A DNA stretch of 6,528 nt, taken from the NCBI GenBank assembly GCA_016743925.1, contig JADGFH010000339.1:1-6528 (forward strand), read 5' to 3'. This DNA comes from Labilibaculum sp. Its GTDB lineage: Bacteria > Bacteroidota > Bacteroidia > Bacteroidales > Marinifilaceae. Position numbers and translations under genes: made by a program. The notes beneath the pieces are model-generated. The model made no database searches. It was not told the DNA's origin and saw nothing but the letters and a program-made list of their open reading frames with translations. Positions 4,201 through 6,528 of this stretch are shown piece by piece (positions within the stretch are counted from its first letter, which is position 1; each line of letters begins with the position of its first letter).

Positions 4201-6528
4201 ATGGCGTACACATCAGCATCCAATTCAATTATTTTTTCAGAAGCAGCAGTCAATTGTTGATCGAAAGAAGAAGCATGATTCGATTTTTGAGGAGCTCCAA
4301 ACCATTCCATATTCCACGTAACAATATCTAAAGTTTTATCTCGTGCAAGCGTTGAAGCATCTACAATTTCGGAAGATTCTGCTGAAGACATATTAATGAT
4401 CAGCGTTTCTGCACCTTCAGCTTTAGTAGTGATACTTCCCGTAGTTCCATTTATAGCTACCGTTTTCGGTGCAAATCTCACATTGATTTGCTTTGGTGAA
4501 GTTTCTGTCTTAGCAATAGATAAAGTGGATGTCCATGTAATATCATCCAAAGAAAGCTCATAACCATCACTCGCATTAACATTAATATCACTCTCTAATT
4601 TATCGAAACTTAACTCGTAGAATTGTGTTGCACAAGTGGCACCAACTTCCGTAAACGGAAATTGTAAATCTTCCGTTAAATTACTTGCTAAAGTTCCTGT
4701 TAGCGGAATTTTATTTCCTTCCACTACAACATCATCAACTTGGTAAGTGGTTGTTAAAATACTTCCATCGCCTGTATATTTAAAGGCTATATGAGCAGTT
4801 CCTTCGTAAACAGAAAGATCTACAGCTCCAGACAATACAAAGTCCGGCCCGTAATTCGAATTATTTCGCTCATCGATTGTAGCTGGTAAAGTTTGCCAAG
4901 TGGCAGTTGAAACATCCGAACCATCAAAATCTGTCGAAATTAAAACCTCCAATGTGGTTCCCTTATAATAACCATTCTTCGTTTTGAAATTTAGCTTTTC
5001 ATTGTTGTAAGCATCCAAATTCAAAACAGGTGTAATCAACCAACTTGTTATATTTCCTGTTGCTTGATAAGCAGACATTTGCATATAGGTATTATTCAAA
5101 TGCTCTCTTGTTTCCCAAGCTTTATCTCCAACTTCTGATTTTAAAATCCAATTTTCGTGTGTATTCGATTCAAAATCTTCATTTAAGAAAGCTAATGGTA
5201 TTAAGGCAGGATCACCCTCTGTTCCCGTTACGGATATTGTTTTAGAATCTTCACCACTAGTAATCTGAATTGTTCCTGTTACCTCTGCATTAACAGCCGA
5301 TTCTGGTACGAATTTCACGGAAATTGTAGTTTCTGTAAGCGAACCAGAATTAAGCGATAGTGTTACCGAAGAACCATAAGTTAGCGCATCGGTTGACAGG
5401 TGAAAATGCTGCGATGCAGTGATTATGATATCCTCAGCCAATTCGTTTGCTGAAATAGAGAAGCTTTGAACGGAAGATTCCTCTCCAAACTTCACCATTC
5501 CAAAATCAGCTAAAGCGCCAGTAATTTTAATTTTAGCCGGTTCTGTTCCAATACCACCATCCCAGGTAGCTGCCTTAGCTTCACCAAAAATATACTGAAC
5601 CAATTCCGGATGATCAATAAAAGGATTTCTATTGTGCTGATATCCGTAGATCACATTATTTCTTCTTACTTCGTATGGATCAACAGGATCCTCTTCGTGC
5701 CATTGCAATAAATGCGACAGTTTACCATGACGAGCGGCAGATTCTGCTTCTTTGCACAGATCATCTACTGTCATTTCCCAACGTGTAGCCATGTAAAAAA
5801 TCATGCGGGCAACATCACCTCTTGCCGATTTTGGAGGTGTATAACCAGGAGCATCATTACCAAAATCACGACTTCCACGAGCACCGTTTTCTTGTGCATC
5901 TGTAGCTCTTAAATGATGCCCATCAGTTCCAGGCCCATCTGCTGTTCCAAAATCACCATGAGACTTCGCCCAAGTGTGCTCTCTGTTCCAACCTGTACTT
6001 CCTGATACATGAGCCGATTTTGCAATTCCTGCCTCAACATACATCTGCCAAACTTGATCAGCATTTTTCGGATTCTGATCGCCCTCTTCACACATGTCCC
6101 AAACTGTACTATAATCTTGCGCTTGAGCTCCTGTCTCAATAATTGTATGAATATGAGAACGTAAATCGGTTCCAATAAATCCTACAGCATCGCTATAATA
6201 ATTTACTGGGATTTTTACACTTGTCATGTGATGGCTAGGACTTACTGTCGCCACATATTCCTTAGGTGTTAAGTTAACCACGATACTTCCATCGCCACTT
6301 GTTGTTGGATCGAGATATACGTAGTTGTCCAAAATTCCACCAACAGTTCCATCATTATCAGCAATGTTAATAATACCACTAACAGTTGTTCCCAATTGAA
6401 TTCCAGCAGATGGATTTGTGATGGAAACCGTTAAACTTTCTGCACCTTCATCGGCTGCATCATCAAGAATACTTAAACTTGCTGTTGCTTCCGTTTCTCC
6501 TGCTAAGATGGTCAGCTGTGTAGCTGAT
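1248..6528 (-). CDS. T9SS-secreted multidomain nuclease (endonuclease I + EEP nuclease), N-terminus beyond window
   Basis: The frame is open from the right edge to TAA at 1248-1250, giving 1759 complete codons. A TTG at 6393-6395 could be taken as a start but lies inside a Calx-beta domain, so the true start and Sec signal peptide lie outside the window. Domains, counted from the first complete codon: Calx-beta end (1-60), endonuclease I (109-316), Ig-like (327-436), choice-of-anchor J-like jelly roll (446-604), Ig-like (607-716), DNase I-fold EEP nuclease (732-1010), eight Ig-like repeats (1020-1676), T9SS type A sorting domain (about 1684-1759). Both active sites look intact. Expected role (inference): after Sec export and T9SS transport across the outer membrane, the protein is anchored at the surface or released and degrades extracellular DNA or RNA, for nutrient or phosphate gain or for remodelling biofilm DNA. 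The gene is followed by its own terminator and looks monocistronic at its 3' end. The second domain could instead act on a phosphoester other than nucleic acid, since EEP members vary. Confidence 0.92.
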   Translation of the reverse strand, partial: SATQLTILAGETEATASLSILDDAADEGAESLTVSITNPSAGIQLGTTVSGIINIADNDGTVGGILDNYVYLDPTTSGDGSIVVNLTPKEYVATVSPSHHMTSVKIPVNYYSDAVGFIGTDLRSHIHTIIETGAQAQDYSTVWDMCEEGDQNPKNADQVWQMYVEAGIAKSAHVSGSTGWNREHTWAKSHGDFGTADGPGTDGHHLRATDAQENGARGSRDFGNDAPGYTPPKSARGDVARMIFYMATRWEMTVDDLCKEAESAARHGKLSHLLQWHEEDPVDPYEVRRNNVIYGYQHNRNPFIDHPELVQYIFGEAKAATWDGGIGTEPAKIKITGALADFGMVKFGEESSVQSFSISANELAEDIIITASQHFHLSTDALTYGSSVTLSLNSGSLTETTISVKFVPESAVNAEVTGTIQITSGEDSKTISVTGTEGDPALIPLAFLNEDFESNTHENWILKSEVGDKAWETREHLNNTYMQMSAYQATGNITSWLITPVLNLDAYNNEKLNFKTKNGYYKGTTLEVLISTDFDGSDVSTATWQTLPATIDERNNSNYGPDFVLSGAVDLSVYEGTAHIAFKYTGDGSILTTTYQVDDVVVEGNKIPLTGTLASNLTEDLQFPFTEVGATCATQFYELSFDKLESDINVNASDGYELSLDDITWTSTLSIAKTETSPKQINVRFAPKTVAINGTTGSITTKAEGAETLIINMSSAESSEIVDASTLARDKTLDIVTWNMEWFGAPQKSNHASSFDQQLTAASEKIIELDADVYAIQELVSDAINGDFLNPLIDKLNELADEEIYTGIMGARFSHDDEASSTEFPAQRVCYIFNNTTVSNLNDFSMFSDLYEGGSTTSIAGYTGYAPNFWASGRLPYLFEAEISIDGRKEIVKFVNIHAKCCEDSYSRKLADAEFLLNELNTNYTDDNLVVLGDYNDYLEGSMTSGELSPYSSWFKTTDYFDHVLTSSTNIDHISISNELYDEYQVLTNNTSEESVSVSDHHPILLRLKLRGEPIVKESQTITFADITDKVYGNDTFELIATATSGLDVTFEIVSGPASISGKDLSITGAGVVVVKAIQTGNDEFEAAEYVDQSFVVSKASQTINFTDIADKIYGDEAFELIASASSGLEVSYTLVSGPATLDGKELTITGVGVVLVKASQEGNENYITAEPVNQIFDIDKGEQIITFQELMDREYKPETQELLASSNSNLPITYELMSGNASLNGNSLTINGVGVIVVKASQVGNDNYLAAAAVTQEFTVNKASQLLTFDPIADREFTNESIQLSASSDAATSLTVEFRLISGPATLVGSLLQINGAGEIVVEAYQEGNENYLAATPVRQSFVVSKISQTITFADITDKTTTDSIFALTASASSGLEVSFEIVSGPASVSGDQLTIIGVGTITVKAVQIGDNAYEAAEPVIQTFSVNKAAQNINFTAIADRTYSDVAFVLIAEASSGLEVSFEIVSGPASVSGDQLTIIGVGTISVKAVQMGDDTYEAAEPVIQTFSVSKATQTINFTAIADKTFGDSNFELIATASSGLNVTFELISGAASISGNELSILGAGTVTVRVNQAGNENYEMAESLSQIFEVYKADQTLVFDPIEGVVVVDEELELHASSDQGFDINFEIIEGEGQIDDAILIPSSIGVFEIRAYQDGNENFNPAEAFQSFTVSQATGIKDVFAKQIKMYPNPTSDFVNIDFSDVKVTQILLHDNRGKFVKNIDLNDRINFNVRNLSAGVYFISIRTDQFVITKRLLVVH
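1251..1478 (-). other. Domain: T9SS type A C-terminal sorting domain
   Basis: Residues about 1684-1759. It begins KQIKMYPNPTSDFVNIDF and runs through ILLHDNRGKFVKNIDL and VRNLSAGVYFISIRTD to a terminal KRLLVVH. The elements 'YPNPt-d---i', 'd--Gk-v', 'l-aGvYfi-i' and a final 'kkllv' are the diagnostic pattern of the Por secretion system sorting tail (TIGR04183 type). In known systems this tail directs export through the outer-membrane T9SS and is removed by the PorU sortase as the cargo is attached to lipopolysaccharide or released. Confidence 0.95.
2005..2165 (-). repeat. Near-identical DNA repeat, copy A (unit 6)
   Basis: This 161 bp stretch matches 2251-2411 at an exact 246 bp offset with only about six mismatches counted by eye (about 96% identity), whereas other units share mainly protein-level similarity. 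Residues GLEVSFEIVSGPASVSGDQL and the following TIIGVGTI are identical in both. This points to a recent duplication of a unit or to gene conversion between units 5 and 6. Confidence 0.88.
2251..2411 (-). repeat. Near-identical DNA repeat, copy B (unit 5)
   Basis: This is the partner of 2005-2165. The identity begins at GAGAAAGTTTGAATTACTGG (plus strand) in both copies and ends at CCTGAAGAGGC. Outside these limits the two units diverge: the first ~30 residues of each unit differ, so the homogenised tract covers only about two thirds of a unit, which suits gene conversion as well as a whole-unit duplication. Confidence 0.88.
3498..4334 (-). other. Domain: endonuclease/exonuclease/phosphatase (DNase I fold)
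   Basis: Residues 732-1010. All the signature motifs of the EEP superfamily occur in order: IVTWNMEWFG (N739), DVYAIQEL (E778), FVNIHAK (H898), VVLGDYNDYL (D934, N936), NIDHISIS (D972), and VSDHHPILL (D1000, H1001). These correspond to the metal and phosphate-binding Asn, Glu, His, Asp-x-Asn, Asp and terminal Asp-His of DNase I. The domain therefore looks active with Mg2+ or Ca2+. Adjacent cysteines directly follow the HAK motif (HAKCCED). The substrate is not fixed by the motifs; the pairing with an endonuclease I domain favours nucleic acid. Confidence 0.9.
4716..5192 (-). other. Domain: choice-of-anchor J / cleaved-adhesin-like jelly roll
   Basis: Residues 446-604. It starts with FLNEDFESNTHENWIL and continues with AWETR, SWLITPVLNLDAYNNEKLNF, LEVLISTDFDGSDVSTATWQ and a closing YQVDDVVVEG. 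The order 'eDFe----gW', 'sWLitP-l-l', 'l-v-iStdy-g', 'a-w---------', 'idDv-v-g' is the signature of this extracellular beta-sandwich family, common in Bacteroidota surface proteins and often carbohydrate- or matrix-binding. It is flanked by two Ig-like domains (327-436 and 607-716), both with the late 'v-VrFaP----g---G-I----g' pattern. Substrate binding is inferred only. Confidence 0.72.
5580..6203 (-). other. Domain: endonuclease I (NucM/EndA/Vvn-type, His-Me finger)
   Basis: Residues 109-316. It opens with NYYSDAVGFIGTDLRSHIHT, the usual 'YY--a-gl-g--L---lh-ii' start, and ends with RNPFIDHPELVQYIFG, the family's conserved C-terminus. The catalytic block is WNREHTWAKSHG (N181, R182, E183, H184), followed by GTDGHHLRATDAQENGARGS (H204, H205, N214). 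By analogy with Vibrio Vvn, the His of REH is the general base and Glu183 with Asn214 should hold the Mg2+. All of these are present, so activity on DNA and possibly RNA is expected. The family is normally a stand-alone secreted or periplasmic enzyme of about 230 residues; here it is internal. Confidence 0.9.
6348..6527 (-). other. Domain: Calx-beta (C-terminal part)
   Basis: Residues 1-60 of the visible protein. The segment reads LTILAGETEATASLSILDD, then ADEGAESLTVSITNPSAG and LGTTVSGIINIADNDG. This is the classic end of a Calx-beta motif: an acidic 'DD--DEG-E' turn, a 'lg--s--I-I-DND' final strand, and a closing D-N-D (57-59) that ligates calcium in this family. It implies at least half a domain more upstream, probably further repeats, and suggests the extracellular part is stabilised by Ca2+. 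Confidence 0.8.

Noticed and set aside
5909..6175. An 88-codon minus-strand frame overlapping the giant gene
   Set aside because: It lies out of frame over the endonuclease I domain, whose catalytic motifs are clearly in the other frame.

Overview
The window comes from a Bacteroidota genome, probably a marine or sediment member of the Marinilabiliales/Flavobacteriia type (the lower rank is a guess). The phylum call rests on three things. The giant gene ends in a C-terminal sorting domain of the type IX secretion system (T9SS). A Bacteroidota-style promoter (TTTG, 19 bp, TAnnTTTG-like) precedes the small lipoprotein gene. The DNA is AT-rich, with A-rich rather than Shine-Dalgarno leaders. All credible genes lie on the minus strand, so transcription runs from right to left.

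Right part (1248-6528): one very large secreted protein gene, open at the right edge of the window, with at least 1759 codons. From its N-terminal side it contains the end of a Calx-beta domain, an endonuclease I (NucM/EndA/Vvn-like) domain, an Ig-like domain, a jelly-roll 'choice-of-anchor J'-like domain, a second Ig-like domain, an endonuclease/exonuclease/phosphatase (DNase I-fold) domain, eight tandem ~82-residue Ig-like repeats, and the T9SS sorting tail. Both nuclease domains keep their catalytic motifs. The likely picture is a cell-surface or released machine that degrades extracellular nucleic acid, with two unrelated active sites on one long repeat-built stalk. A strong intrinsic terminator follows 11 bases after its stop codon.

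Middle part (about 500-1200): mostly non-coding. It holds a 32-codon lysine-rich small protein gene (750-848), its terminator (681-707), a short possible leader ORF with a start-codon hairpin (882-914), and about 350 bases with only weak repeats.

Left part (1-494): a probable two-gene operon. First comes a 118-residue lipoprotein whose soluble part resembles the periplasmic domain of ExbD/TolR. Thirteen bases later comes the start of a DUF2200-family protein, cut by the left edge. There is no evident functional link between this operon and the nuclease gene.

Most of the novelty is in the architecture of the nuclease and in the small genes. I do not see a defence system, CRISPR array, mobile element or RNA gene.
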